A stretch of 64,000 nt of DNA from UBA2862 sp045658005. Lineage in GTDB: Bacteria > Bacillota > Clostridia > Christensenellales > Aristaeellaceae. The number at the start of each line of letters is the position of its first letter. The first letter of the stretch is position 1. This document shows positions 41,675 to 49,878 of the stretch, piece after piece. The stretch spans positions 1 to 64,000 of the forward strand of contig JAZOUD010000152.1 in assembly GCA_045658005.1 (NCBI GenBank), given 5' to 3'. A program made the position numbers and the translations under genes. Below the pieces are notes generated by a model, which did no database searches, had not been told where the DNA came from, and saw only the letters and a list, made by a program, of their open reading frames with translations.

Positions 41675-42946
41675 CTACAGCTTTACCCCCTCAAGGCCGT
41701 CGTATCGCACGCCACAGAGGTGGAAGGGCTCCGAACGCATCACTTCGAAGAGGACGCCAATGGCGTCAAACTCGGCGAGGAACGCCTCAAAGAAGGCCTT
41801 GGAGGCGGATTTTTGGGAAAGCGCCAGGAAGAAGCAGTGGTTGACGCAGGCGATTTCGCACATGACGTCGGTCACGGACGGCTCGCTGAGGAGATAGAAC
41901 TCCCGGATATAGTCGTCCAGGGGGCCGAAGCTGCGGCTGTCGGCATACGACACGGAGATGGTCGCCCGGGGCTGGCCGATGGCCTTTTTCACCGCGTCAA
42001 CGCACATCTGCAGCGGCATCTGCTCCATCTTCTCATAGCTGAGCTTGCGGGTCTTCATCGTGTACAGCGTGTTCTCCGGCTGGGCCTGGAGCATCAGCTG
42101 GCCGCGGGCCTTCGTGCAGGCCTTCAGGATGTCGTAGTCCGCGTGGGACACCGGCATGTCCACGTTGGCGGTATCGACGAACATGCGGTAATTCTGGCGG
42201 TTGCCGGCCTGTGCCTTGTGGTCGACGGCCACCACGCAGGTCACGGTCTTATCGCTCTCGGGGTCCATCCTGCGGATTGCCCTGGCCAGCAGCACGCACA
42301 TCAGCACATTGGGGCTGCCGTCGTTGTCCCTGCAATACCGCATCACCTCGGCCTCAGGCAGTCGGAGATAATAGAACTTGCCCGCGCCGCCGCTCGCCGG
42401 GGATGCCTGAAACCTGTAATAATCCGGGATCGGCGGCTTCTGGTAGAACGGCGCTTCGGCGGCGTCCAGGTCCATATCGGCAAACGGGTTGCCTGTCTCC
42501 GCCCCGGGAATGGGTTGTCCGGGGAGGCGGAAACCCTCGGGGTCGAAGTCCTGTCCGGTCACATCGCTCAGATAACAGTACAGCAGGCTCTTGAAGTAGG
42601 GCAGGAAGCCCGCGCCATCCGTGATCGAATGGCAGACCTCCGCGCACAGCCGATTCCCCTCGGCCTTGAAGGCCAGCATGTGATAATTCGCCGCTTCGCT
42701 GTTCAGGAGTATCGGCTCCCACGTATTGCGGACCGTGACCGGCAGCGGATTCGGCACGGCGATCAGGTTATTTCCCTCCACCCGCGCCCTGACGTAGAGG
42801 TAGGGGAAGCGCTCCCGGAGCCGTTCGACCGCCAAGCGCAGGGCTTCGACGTTCACCGGCTCCGTCAGCGTGACGCACACGCCCATGGTGTTCGGGTTCT
42901 CCGGGGTACACATGCACAGATTCGGTTCGTACCAGGCCGGTTTCAT
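41675..42946 (-). CDS. Condensation-domain-type CoA-dependent acyltransferase
   Basis: The 423-aa protein has the chloramphenicol-acetyltransferase/condensation fold signature CHSITDGAGFLPYFKSL (an H-x-x-x-D-G active site), an N-terminal strand set with LRLAVERLRERFPYL, and the later bridging part NYRMFVDTANVDMPV. It is a stand-alone enzyme of the alcohol acetyltransferase-like group and not part of a synthetase. It would transfer an acyl group from CoA or a carrier to an alcohol or amine. It overlaps the SpoIIE gene by four bases, so expression is coupled to that regulator. Confidence 0.72.
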   Translation of the reverse strand: MKPAWYEPNLCMCTPENPNTMGVCVTLTEPVNVEALRLAVERLRERFPYLYVRARVEGNNLIAVPNPLPVTVRNTWEPILLNSEAANYHMLAFKAEGNRLCAEVCHSITDGAGFLPYFKSLLYCYLSDVTGQDFDPEGFRLPGQPIPGAETGNPFADMDLDAAEAPFYQKPPIPDYYRFQASPASGGAGKFYYLRLPEAEVMRYCRDNDGSPNVLMCVLLARAIRRMDPESDKTVTCVVAVDHKAQAGNRQNYRMFVDTANVDMPVSHADYDILKACTKARGQLMLQAQPENTLYTMKTRKLSYEKMEQMPLQMCVDAVKKAIGQPRATISVSYADSRSFGPLDDYIREFYLLSEPSVTDVMCEIACVNHCFFLALSQKSASKAFFEAFLAEFDAIGVLFEVMRSEPFHLCGVRYDGLEGVKL

Positions 42947-44670
42947 CGGTTTTCCTCCTTGCCCCTGTATTCGATGCAGAGCATTGTAAGATCGTCAAAC
43001 TGCTCCGCATCGCCCACAAAGCGCGATACCGCGGCATTCACCGCCCGAAGCAGTCCTTCGGGCGACTGGTCCGCCGCGTCGTTCAGCGCCTGCACCGCGC
43101 GGTCCATGCCGAAGAGCTCCTTGTCCGCGCTGGTCGCCTCCGCCACGCCGTCAGTATAGACGAACAGCCGTGCGCCCGGTTCAAGCCGGATCTCGTATTC
43201 CCTGTACTTCACGCCGTCCATGCCACCGATGACAAAGCCGTGTTTGTCCTTGAATATCTCAAAACAGCCGCCGGGTTTTTTCAGTATCGGGAATTCATGC
43301 CCGGCGTTGGCGGCGTTCAATATGCCTGTGTTCAGATCAAGTATGGCGAACCATACCGTGACGAACATCTCCTCCCGGTTGTTCTGGCAGATCAGGTGAT
43401 TCACAGTCTCCAGGACCTCCCTGGGACCGCGCCCCGACGCGGCCTGGGTCTGGATCATGCTCTTGGCCATCATCATGAACATGGCGGCGGGAATGCCCTT
43501 GCCCGATACATCCGCGATGACCATGGCCAAACGATCCTGATCCACGAAGAAGAAGTCATAGAAATCCCCGCCCACCTCCTTGGCAGGCGTCATGCTGGCG
43601 TAGATCGTGAATTCCTGGCGTTCCGGGAATGCGGGGAAGATGTTGGGAAGCATATCCGCCTGGATGCGGGTGGCGAGCTCCAGCTCCGTGCCGATGCGCT
43701 GCTTTTCGGCGGTCACTTTGGTGAGATTGTCCTCGTATGCGACGAGATCTTCCTCCATCTCCGACATGACTATCGACAGGTTCTCGATCTCATCCCCGGT
43801 ATGGATGTCGAGCCTGGCAAAATGATCGTTGGTCTGGGCGTCTTCCCGCTTGTCCCGCACATAGGTTTGAGCGGCCTGTGCGATGTCGTTTATCGGTTTG
43901 ACGATGTTGCGGTTCATGTACCGCAGCATGAACCAGCCGAATGCCAGGATCAGCACGGCCAACGCGACGGTATATTGCAGCGTAAACATGGCCAGCTTTG
44001 GCAGAACATGGCCCAGGGTGATATCAGCCAGCACAAACGCGAACGTCTCGCCCGCCGCGTTTTTCAGGGGAACGCCTGCCGAGCAGATCCACCCGTATTT
44101 TTCCATGTTGCTGATGTCATACAGCGTTCCCGTGCCGTCCCAGTTCAAAAACTTCTCCGCTTCAGCGGGCTCCACGCTTTCCCAGTAGCCGGGAAGGGCG
44201 ACGTCCTCCTCCGAAGGATCGGCAATATAGACCAGCGCGCTGTGTTCCCTGTCATACATTCCCAGATAGATGTCATAGACATCGCTGGACTCCAGAAAAA
44301 AGGCCAAAAGCGCACGCATGTCCTGGTAATCTTCCCGCGCCATAAGGTCTGCATAGCGCGCATCATACGCTTCCGTGCCCACCTCGGCGCGCTCTGCATC
44401 CGACATTGCGTTGTAACGCTCCATCACCGCGCCCGACAAGGCCTCCGTCTCCGCCAGCTCGCTCAGCACCTTGGAGGCGCTGCGGCAAAGATTGAACGAC
44501 GTGGAGATATACTGGTTGGACACAGCTACTGAATAGAGGGCCAGGCCGATAATCAGCATCGTAACGCCCAATATCGCGGCTCCAATCACCACGTAGCGGG
44601 AAACGCGGGCGGACAGAGAATGGTGTTTGCGTTCCGCCTCCGACAATTCTCTGTAAGCCTTCTTAGCCAT
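42943..44670 (-). CDS. Membrane-bound SpoIIE-type PP2C phosphatase with extracellular sensor
   Basis: The 575-aa protein has a transmembrane helix at about residues 26-50, an extracellular domain to about 225, a second helix (TLQYTVALAVLILAFGWFML), a HAMP linker and a coiled coil (NLTKVTAEKQRIGTELELAT). It ends in a SpoIIE/PP2C phosphatase: KEVGGDFYDFFFVDQDRLAM, ADVSGKGIPAAMFM, and YTDGVAEATSADKELFG. Such proteins dephosphorylate anti-sigma-antagonist-type partners in response to outside signals. No obvious STAS or RsbW partner is in the window. Its start overlaps the upstream gene by eight bases. Confidence 0.88.
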   Translation of the reverse strand: MAKKAYRELSEAERKHHSLSARVSRYVVIGAAILGVTMLIIGLALYSVAVSNQYISTSFNLCRSASKVLSELAETEALSGAVMERYNAMSDAERAEVGTEAYDARYADLMAREDYQDMRALLAFFLESSDVYDIYLGMYDREHSALVYIADPSEEDVALPGYWESVEPAEAEKFLNWDGTGTLYDISNMEKYGWICSAGVPLKNAAGETFAFVLADITLGHVLPKLAMFTLQYTVALAVLILAFGWFMLRYMNRNIVKPINDIAQAAQTYVRDKREDAQTNDHFARLDIHTGDEIENLSIVMSEMEEDLVAYEDNLTKVTAEKQRIGTELELATRIQADMLPNIFPAFPERQEFTIYASMTPAKEVGGDFYDFFFVDQDRLAMVIADVSGKGIPAAMFMMMAKSMIQTQAASGRGPREVLETVNHLICQNNREEMFVTVWFAILDLNTGILNAANAGHEFPILKKPGGCFEIFKDKHGFVIGGMDGVKYREYEIRLEPGARLFVYTDGVAEATSADKELFGMDRAVQALNDAADQSPEGLLRAVNAAVSRFVGDAEQFDDLTMLCIEYRGKEENR

Positions 44671-45139
44671 CGATTGTCTCCTGATCCGTCGGTTGCGTGA
44701 TGAAATACCCCTCTATATGATCCTCTGTAACGAGAACGGATTCCTGATGAAAGAAGGTGCACAGGTCTTTTGCAATCTCCTTCACGGTATTCCTGTCCGG
44801 ATTGACCAGCACAAGGACCAGGGAAGTCTCCTCCGTATACTCCCCGTCGTCGTGGAAGTATCCTCCCTGTTCTATGTCTACGGAAAACGCCACATGGTAG
44901 TTGCGACACACATTCTTCAATATGCTTATGTATTTTCCGGTTTCGTGCTTCTGCGCCTTGGTATCGGCGTCATTCAGTCCCACATAAATTCTGGTTTCGA
45001 TCATCTGCGTTGTTTCGATTGTATCCCGTGATGGCAGCGTTTCGGGCTGTTCCCCGGAGCATGACTGGCTGTCAGGTTTTTGCGTCTGCCTCTGGTTCAT
45101 GATTTGGGTCAGCACGACCTTTCTGTCTCTGTTCGGCAT
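44663..45139 (-). CDS. Small DUF3574-like protein, first gene of the operon
   Basis: The start is set at 45139 because GGAGGAG lies about ten bases upstream; a longer GTG reading from 45163 would put that site inside the gene. The 158-aa product has a polar N-terminus of 45 residues and then ETRIYVGLNDADTKAQKHE, a strand-rich domain (LVLVLVNPDRNTVKEIA) and SVLVTEDHIEGYFI. This resembles DUF3574-type proteins, loosely. Its end overlaps the phosphatase start, suggesting a stoichiometric partner. It follows directly on the repeat-bearing promoter at 45200-45254. Confidence 0.55.
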   Translation of the reverse strand: MPNRDRKVVLTQIMNQRQTQKPDSQSCSGEQPETLPSRDTIETTQMIETRIYVGLNDADTKAQKHETGKYISILKNVCRNYHVAFSVDIEQGGYFHDDGEYTEETSLVLVLVNPDRNTVKEIAKDLCTFFHQESVLVTEDHIEGYFITQPTDQETIDG

Positions 45140-45199
45140 TCGATCACTCCTCCGCTTTGTCACAGTTGTAATATACCATCATTTCAATTCCGCAACATT

Positions 45200-45254
45200 A
45201 TAATAACACACGGAGCGCTCATTATCGACTCATACATGTCTCGAAATTGTCTCA
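45200..45254 (-). promoter_or_regulatory. SARP-type promoter (site 3): four 11-bp direct repeats
   Basis: On the minus strand the units are TGAGACAATTT (45244-45254), CGAGACATGTA (45233-45243), TGAGTCGATAA (45222-45232) and TGAGCGCTCCG (45211-45221). Exactly nine bases after TGAGCGC comes the -10, TATTAT (45200-45205). There is no -35; the last repeat takes its place. The geometry is the same as at 46619, 49764 and 50749. It drives the operon 45139 to 35398. Confidence 0.85.
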
Positions 45255-45289
45255 AACACCTGCGTTCTCCATGAAATTTCATTAATTTC

Positions 45290-45325
45290 AAAAAAAATAA
45301 CCGGAGCGCTGTGGCCCAGGTTATT
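45290..45325 (-). terminator. Intrinsic terminator of the minus-strand VOC pair
   Basis: On the minus strand AATAACC pairs with GGTTATT around a GC-rich loop and runs into eight T residues. It lies 15 bases past the stop of the VOC gene at 45340. Confidence 0.75.
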
Positions 45326-45339
45326 AGTTTAGATTATTG

Positions 45340-45723
45340 TTATCTGTCTTCCTTCCTGATGTGCTGGGTGAGCTGGATCGAAAAGCCGGAGGGCGAGATC
45401 ATCAGGCAGGACCGGGCCGAGGCGGATTCCACGGTGTGTTCATCGCCCCTCGCGTTTTTGAAGCCGCGGGCCTTCAGAAATTCATAGGCCTCGTCAAAGT
45501 CGCGGACATTCATGCGCATCGTCGTCATGTCGCGCTCCATGGACTCCACCCGTGCAACGTCCACATGGAAGCCGTTGGCGTCCTTCATGCGGATGCTGGT
45601 GATGTCCTTATGGTCGACGTTATCCACCTTATGCTTCCTTTCAAAGCCCAGCGCTTCAAAGAGGGCGATGACCTCGTCCGCGTGGCTGGAGAGGATCATG
45701 GGATTAAAGGTCGTAATCTGCAT
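45340..45723 (-). CDS. Small VOC-fold protein
   Basis: The 127-aa protein starts QITTFNPMILSSHADEVIAL, then FEALGFERKH, DANGFHVDVARV and ends SPSGFSIQLTQHIRK. This is a single vicinal-oxygen-chelate (glyoxalase/bleomycin-resistance) unit pair. The usual metal Glu in the last strand (D-P-x-G-x-x-x-E) is replaced by S-P-S-G-F, so metal-dependent catalysis is doubtful. It is one of five intact paralogues in this half of the window (also 45742, 52409, 57043, 61179) plus one deleted copy. Binding a small molecule or partner protein is the best guess. Confidence 0.8.
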   Translation of the reverse strand: MQITTFNPMILSSHADEVIALFEALGFERKHKVDNVDHKDITSIRMKDANGFHVDVARVESMERDMTTMRMNVRDFDEAYEFLKARGFKNARGDEHTVESASARSCLMISPSGFSIQLTQHIRKEDR

Positions 45724-45741
45724 GACGCTGACCGCTTTCGG

Positions 45742-46125
45742 TTATTCGTGATTGCGGATATGCTCGCTGATGCTGATGGAGAATCCGGACGGGGAAACCA
45801 TCATCGTGGATTCGGAGGAGCCGGTACGGGTGATCCTGTCGCCCTGCGCATTCACGAAGCCCTTTTCCTGGAGCATCTGATACGCCTCGTCGAAATCGCG
45901 GATGTTCATGCGGATGGTGGTGATGTCCTTCTCGACGGGCGCCTGGGTCACATCCACATGGAAGACCTTGCCGTCCTCGTTGGTGTAGCGCATACGAACG
46001 CTGGTGATGTCGCCGTTGATGCCGGTCTTCATGTGGCGGCGTTCAAAACCGAGGGCCTCGAACAGCGCGATGACGGACGCTGAGTCCTTGGTGACGATCA
46101 ACGGATTGAAGCTGGTAATCTGCAT
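45742..46125 (-). CDS. Small VOC-fold protein
   Basis: The start is the second Met (46125), seven bases after GGAGG; the first (46131) is too close to the site. The 127-aa product opens QITSFNPLIVTKDSASVIAL, then FEALGFERRH, and ends with MMVSPSGFSISISEHIRN, the paralogue pattern seen at 45340. It has a longer loop (RYTNEDGKVFHVDV). Cotranscribed with 45340 (18-base gap). No 11-bp repeats precede it, so its control differs from the flanking operons. Confidence 0.8.
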   Translation of the reverse strand: MQITSFNPLIVTKDSASVIALFEALGFERRHMKTGINGDITSVRMRYTNEDGKVFHVDVTQAPVEKDITTIRMNIRDFDEAYQMLQEKGFVNAQGDRITRTGSSESTMMVSPSGFSISISEHIRNHE

Positions 46126-46269
46126 GTGCATACCTCCAAACTGAATTCGTCCAGGTTAATATGGAATACCCACATAAACCACAACGGCTTCACATTAACA
46201 CAGAACTTATGCATTTACCAGATAGTAATCGTTAAATATAATTTTTTACAGCCATGACGGTTTCTTAAC

Positions 46270-46333
46270 ATCACGGGTCAAGAACAAGGAAAATGAGAAA
46301 AAACGGTACACCCGTTCTTACTTCCCGTGATGT
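46270..46333. repeat. Imperfect 64-bp inverted repeat
   Basis: ATCACGGG and CCCGTGAT arms with inner AAGAAC and GTTCTT flank an A-rich centre. Its role is unknown; it may form a cruciform or operator near the VOC promoter region. Confidence 0.4.
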
Positions 46334-46382
46334 CGTCCTGCCTGTCGCTGTGACGCCTTGACAGCGTTCATCCCCTGTGATC

Positions 46383-46542
46383 TTAGGAACCTTCACGAAA
46401 TAACTTGCACATCTTGCTTGTCTGAATCCGTCCCTGCTGCGTTGTCGTCGGTCAACGTGCCCCGGCACGCCTCCCTCCTCCGCCTTGCATGAACGAATTC
46501 ATCCTAAGCAATCTGAGCAACTTATTTCGTTACAGTTCCTAA
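46383..46542. mobile_element. MITE-like element with 26-bp terminal inverted repeats
   Basis: The left end (TTAGGAACCTTCACGAAATA and on) and the reverse complement of the right end (TTAGGAACTGTAACGAAATA and on) match over 26 bases with four mismatches. The 160-bp body encodes nothing. Size and ends fit a miniature inverted-repeat transposable element moved by a transposase elsewhere. Together with the inverted repeat before it, it accounts for much of the 46132-46618 gap. Confidence 0.6.
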
Positions 46543-46618
46543 TCGTTGGAAAGCTGACTGTTATTCCATTCGGTGACACAATGGAGTTTGCAGAAATTTA
46601 ATGGAGAATGTTGACGTT

Positions 46619-46673
46619 TGAGACAATATTGAGACATAAATGAGACGATTATGAGCGCATCGTGTGTTAAAAT
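46619..46673 (+). promoter_or_regulatory. SARP-type promoter (site 1): four 11-bp direct repeats
   Basis: The units are TGAGACAATAT (46619), TGAGACATAAA (46630), TGAGACGATTA (46641) and TGAGCGCATCG (46652). The -10, TAAAAT (46668-46673), lies nine bases after TGAGCGC. It drives the membrane protein gene at 46713. Confidence 0.87.
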
Positions 46674-46712
46674 ACAGTTCGGATTTTCAAATACGAAAGG
46701 AGTCACAACACT

Positions 46713-47360
46713 ATGAGGTACCCGAATGCATTTAAAGGCGTCAGCCAGATCTACAAGGCTGAGCTCATCGCCATCCTTGCCGTGATCTGCACCGGCATCG
46801 GCGCCATCCTCGCCATCTTCGGCGTGGGTGTTGCGGATGTTGGCAGCGAGGCTGTCGGCAAGGGATTCGCCATCACCGGCGGAGTGTTCGTCATCGCCAC
46901 GGCCGTGTTGATGATTGTCAGCTACATTCTGAACATCGTCGGCGTCGGCAATGCCGCCAAGGATGAGAGCGGCTTCAGGAGCGCCATGATCGCCATCATC
47001 ATTGGCATCGTCGCCTCCATCGTCGCCGGCATCTTCTCCAACAAGGAAGTCGTCTGCCTGCTCGCCCAGCTCGTCAGCAAGATCTGCGATATCATGGTCT
47101 TCTGGTTCTGCATCGGCGGCATCAGCAACCTGGCTGACAAGATGAATGATCGCAACATCGCAAACAAGGCCGATTCCTTCACCAAGCTGATCATCGGCAT
47201 CTATGTCGTTGGCATCGTGCTGGCCATCATCGGCAGCTTCGTCAAGGCCGGCGGTTTCCTGGACGGCTTCATCGACGTGGCGGGCGCTGTCTGCTCGATC
47301 ATCGCCTACCTGTCCTACCTGTCACTGCTGAAAGGCGCCAGGGACATGCTGGCCAGGTAA
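46713..47360 (+). CDS. Polytopic membrane protein of unknown family
   Basis: The 215-aa protein has five to six transmembrane segments rich in Ile, Gly and Ala (LIAILAVICTGIGAILAIFG, VFVIATAVLMIVSYILNIV, MIAIIIGIVASIVAGIF, FTKLIIGIYVVGIVLAIIG). One segment has ICDIMVFWFCIGGISNLADK. Ser/Gly-poor loops carry few charges. CGAAAGGAG precedes the ATG. It stands alone between a repeat-bearing promoter and a terminator, next to the two-component genes, so it is a direct candidate target. It could be a sensor accessory or an export component. Confidence 0.65.
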   Translation: MRYPNAFKGVSQIYKAELIAILAVICTGIGAILAIFGVGVADVGSEAVGKGFAITGGVFVIATAVLMIVSYILNIVGVGNAAKDESGFRSAMIAIIIGIVASIVAGIFSNKEVVCLLAQLVSKICDIMVFWFCIGGISNLADKMNDRNIANKADSFTKLIIGIYVVGIVLAIIGSFVKAGGFLDGFIDVAGAVCSIIAYLSYLSLLKGARDMLAR

Positions 47361-47380
47361 TGTGGATTCTGGTTTCACAG

Positions 47381-47411
47381 AGCGTTCCTTCTTCGGAGGG
47401 AACGCTTTTTT
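47381..47411 (+). terminator. Intrinsic terminator
   Basis: AGCGTTCC pairs with GGAACGCT around TTCTTCGGAG, with the T tract CTTTTTTG. Confidence 0.88.
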
Positions 47412-47427
47412 GCCAAATTCACCCTGC

Positions 47428-47456
47428 TTGAAAATCAGACGGTTATCATGTATAAT
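47428..47456 (+). promoter_or_regulatory. Sigma-A promoter of the kinase gene
   Basis: TTGAAA (47428-47433), a 17-base spacer and TATAAT (47451-47456). There are no 11-bp repeats here, so the kinase and first regulator should be made constitutively. Confidence 0.82.
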
Positions 47457-47489
47457 TCAGCTGTATGGGTGAAACAAGGAGAAAGGCCT

Positions 47490-48884
47490 ATGAGATCAAA
47501 GCGGGAAGGAACATCGTATCGCAGCAGACTCATGCCCATAGCGGCACTGGTCACTGCGACTATTGTGTTCGCGGTATGGGCCCTGGTCCTCCACCATCAC
47601 AATCTCGCGGTTTTCATCGTCGGCCACTATGCGGAAACGCTGGCGCTGCTCCCCGCGCTGACGATGCTGGGCCTGCTGACAGTCGTTGTGACCATCGATG
47701 CTTATATCCGTCCCGATCTCAAGCGAACCATGCGCCTCATCATCGCGGTCGTGTTCAGCGTGGTGATACGGGATCATCTGGAATACCGGCTGATGATCGG
47801 CGAGCCACGACCGCAGCTGCGGACGCTGGTGGCGATCTACGGCTATGTCGTCCGTCCGGTAGTGCTGGTGCTGTTCATGCGGATGATCGTGTCGCAGAAG
47901 CGCCTGTGGTGGGCGTGGGCGCTGGTGGGCGTGAATGCCACGATCTACCTGACGGCGCTGTTTTCGGATGTCTGCTTCTATATTTCGCACGATAACCATT
48001 ACATAGGGGGGCCGCTGTCCGATACGGCCTTCTATATCGGCGCGATGCTGCTCATCGGTTATATCGTTATGGCGATTCGCGTGTTTGAGCCGAAGACCCG
48101 GCGAGAGACATGGCTGCCGGTGCTGATGTTCGAGCTGATTATCGGCGCGCTGGCGCTGGACTTCAACACCTACGACTTCGATTATCCCATCAATTACCTC
48201 ACCATCGCCGTCGTCATAGACTGCGTGATCAATTACATCTGGCTGCACCTCAAATTCGTGCGGGAGCACGAGCAGGCCCTCCAGGCGGAGCAGCGTATAC
48301 AGATCATGATGACCCAGATACAGCCCCATTTTCTGTATAACTCTCTCACGGTGATCCAGGAGCTGTGCCGCTCCGACCCGGCCCAGGCTGAAGCCGCTAC
48401 TGTGCAGTTCGCCAATTACCTGCGCGGGAACATGGATGCATTGCAGACGAGTACCCCCATTCCCTTCGGACAGGAGCTGGAGCATACCCGGCAATACCTG
48501 GCACTGGAGGAGATGCGTTTCGAGGACAAGCTGACCGTGCGTTACGACATTCAGTGCGAATCCTTCGTGCTGCCGATCCTGACCCTGCAGCCCATCGTGG
48601 AAAACGCTGTGCGTCACGGTGTCCGCGGCAATGCCGACGGCAGGGGAGAAGTAGTCATCGCCACACAGGAAACGCCCGATTGTTATGAGATCACCGTGAA
48701 AGACAACGGTCCCGGCTTTGATCCTGAAATGCAGCAGAAGGATCAGGGAAGCTCCCACGTGGGCATCCAGAATGTGCGCCAACGGCTTGCACAGATGTGC
48801 GGTGGCGAGTTGAAGATCGAATCCATTCCCGGAGCTGGCACTTGCGTGACCATCGCATTGCCGAAGGAGGAGAACAGACGATGA
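47490..48884 (+). CDS. LytS-type sensor histidine kinase
   Basis: The ATG at 47490 follows AAGGAGAAAGG. The 464-aa protein has six to seven transmembrane helices in its first 250 residues, the sensing part. A kinase core of the His_kinase (LytS) type follows: TQIQPHFLYNSLTVIQELCR with His 280, a GQELEHTRQYLALEEMRFED segment, N box IVENAVRHGVRG and DNGPGFDPEMQ. It overlaps the response regulator gene by four bases and is its obvious partner. The membrane part lacks a recognisable ligand domain, so the signal is unknown. Most LytS-type kinases pair with LytTR regulators; here the partner is SARP-like. Confidence 0.88.
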   Translation: MRSKREGTSYRSRLMPIAALVTATIVFAVWALVLHHHNLAVFIVGHYAETLALLPALTMLGLLTVVVTIDAYIRPDLKRTMRLIIAVVFSVVIRDHLEYRLMIGEPRPQLRTLVAIYGYVVRPVVLVLFMRMIVSQKRLWWAWALVGVNATIYLTALFSDVCFYISHDNHYIGGPLSDTAFYIGAMLLIGYIVMAIRVFEPKTRRETWLPVLMFELIIGALALDFNTYDFDYPINYLTIAVVIDCVINYIWLHLKFVREHEQALQAEQRIQIMMTQIQPHFLYNSLTVIQELCRSDPAQAEAATVQFANYLRGNMDALQTSTPIPFGQELEHTRQYLALEEMRFEDKLTVRYDIQCESFVLPILTLQPIVENAVRHGVRGNADGRGEVVIATQETPDCYEITVKDNGPGFDPEMQQKDQGSSHVGIQNVRQRLAQMCGGELKIESIPGAGTCVTIALPKEENRR

Positions 48885-49675
48885 TTTTTGCCATAGACGA
48901 TGAACCCAAGGCTTTGCGGGTGCTCTGCCGCTGCGTTGAAGAAGCCGCGCCGGGCTCCAGGATCAGGGCGTTTGACAGGGCCGCCGACGCGCTGGATGCC
49001 ATTGGGGACGAAGGCCTGTTCCCGGACATCGTTTTCTGCGATATTGAAATGCCGGGATTGTCCGGGCTGGAATTTGCCGTCGCGCTCAAGAAGGTCTCGC
49101 CGGATGCGCGGGTGGTATTCGTCACGGCCTTCTCCCAATACGCCCTGGACGCGTTCCGGGTGCGGGCTCAGGGGTATATCATGAAGCCTCTGACGGCGGC
49201 GCTGGTGCGAACGGAGCTGGACGAGCTGCCGGCAGAGCCGGAGCCCGCCCCGAACAGGCTGAAGGTCCAGTGCTTTGGCAGCTTTGAGGTATTCTGGCAG
49301 GGAGAACCGCTCCAGTTCGCGCGGCGGCAGACCAAAGAACTTCTGGCCTATCTCGTGGATCGAAGAGGCGCGTCCTGCGCGATGGAGGATGTGATCTCCG
49401 CCCTGTGGGACGATGTCGACGACATGAAAAACGCCAAGCATCGCGTTCGGAATTTCATCAGCGATCTGAGGGAAACGCTGAAGGGAATCGGGATGGAAGA
49501 CGTACTGATCCGGCGCACGAACAACATCGCCATACGCACCGAACTGCTGGATTGTGATTATTACCGTATGCTGGATGGCGACATGGCGGCGATCAACGCA
49601 TTCCGCGGCGAATACATGACCAACTACAGCTGGGCGGAGCTGACGGCAGGAAACCTGTATTTCAACACCTTTTGA
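48881..49675 (+). CDS. Response regulator with SARP-type winged-helix output (RR1)
   Basis: AAGGAGG lies ten bases before the ATG at 48881. The 264-aa protein has a receiver domain (Asp 54 in FCDIEMPG, Thr/Lys switch to Lys 102 in YIMKPLT). A C-terminal DNA-binding domain of the SARP kind follows: KVQCFGSFEVFWQGEPLQFA, RRQTKELLAYLVDRRGASC, and AKHRVRNFISDLRETLKGIG. In SARP-family activators this OmpR-like winged helix recognises direct heptamer repeats spaced 11 bp apart. Only the first part of the BTAD domain seems present (LDCDYYRMLDGD). It is constitutively cotranscribed with the kinase and likely activates the four repeat-bearing promoters. Confidence 0.85.
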   Translation: MIFAIDDEPKALRVLCRCVEEAAPGSRIRAFDRAADALDAIGDEGLFPDIVFCDIEMPGLSGLEFAVALKKVSPDARVVFVTAFSQYALDAFRVRAQGYIMKPLTAALVRTELDELPAEPEPAPNRLKVQCFGSFEVFWQGEPLQFARRQTKELLAYLVDRRGASCAMEDVISALWDDVDDMKNAKHRVRNFISDLRETLKGIGMEDVLIRRTNNIAIRTELLDCDYYRMLDGDMAAINAFRGEYMTNYSWAELTAGNLYFNTF

Positions 49676-49695
49676 GAATGGTCCGCATCATTCAC

Positions 49696-49730
49696 GGCCG
49701 GGGCTGCAAGCGCCTCGGCCTTATTATTTA
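49696..49730 (+). terminator. Probable terminator after RR1
   Basis: GGCCG and CGGCC enclose a GC-rich loop and are followed by TTATTATTT. It separates RR1 from the repeat promoter of RR2. Confidence 0.55.
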
Positions 49731-49763
49731 CAAAAGTATTAAATAGCTCGGATGTACGGTTGT

Positions 49764-49818
49764 TGAGACATTTTTGAGACGCAACTGAGACAATCATGAG
49801 CGACTTGTGTGCTACCAT
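49764..49818 (+). promoter_or_regulatory. SARP-type promoter (site 2): four 11-bp direct repeats
   Basis: The units are TGAGACATTTT (49764), TGAGACGCAAC (49775), TGAGACAATCA (49786) and TGAGCGACTTG (49797). The -10, TACCAT (49813-49818), lies nine bases after TGAGCGA. It drives RR2, so the second regulator is itself a target. Confidence 0.87.
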
Positions 49819-49878
49819 AAGCTGTATTGTTATAATTTATATACAGAAACGTTTTGATTGAACGACGAAAGGAAAGCT

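Noticed and set aside
39733..41844. 703-codon plus-strand open frame opposite the HD-RyR gene
   Set aside because: It mirrors a gene with clear domain motifs; no start signal or family. The complement of strongly biased codons leaves few stops.
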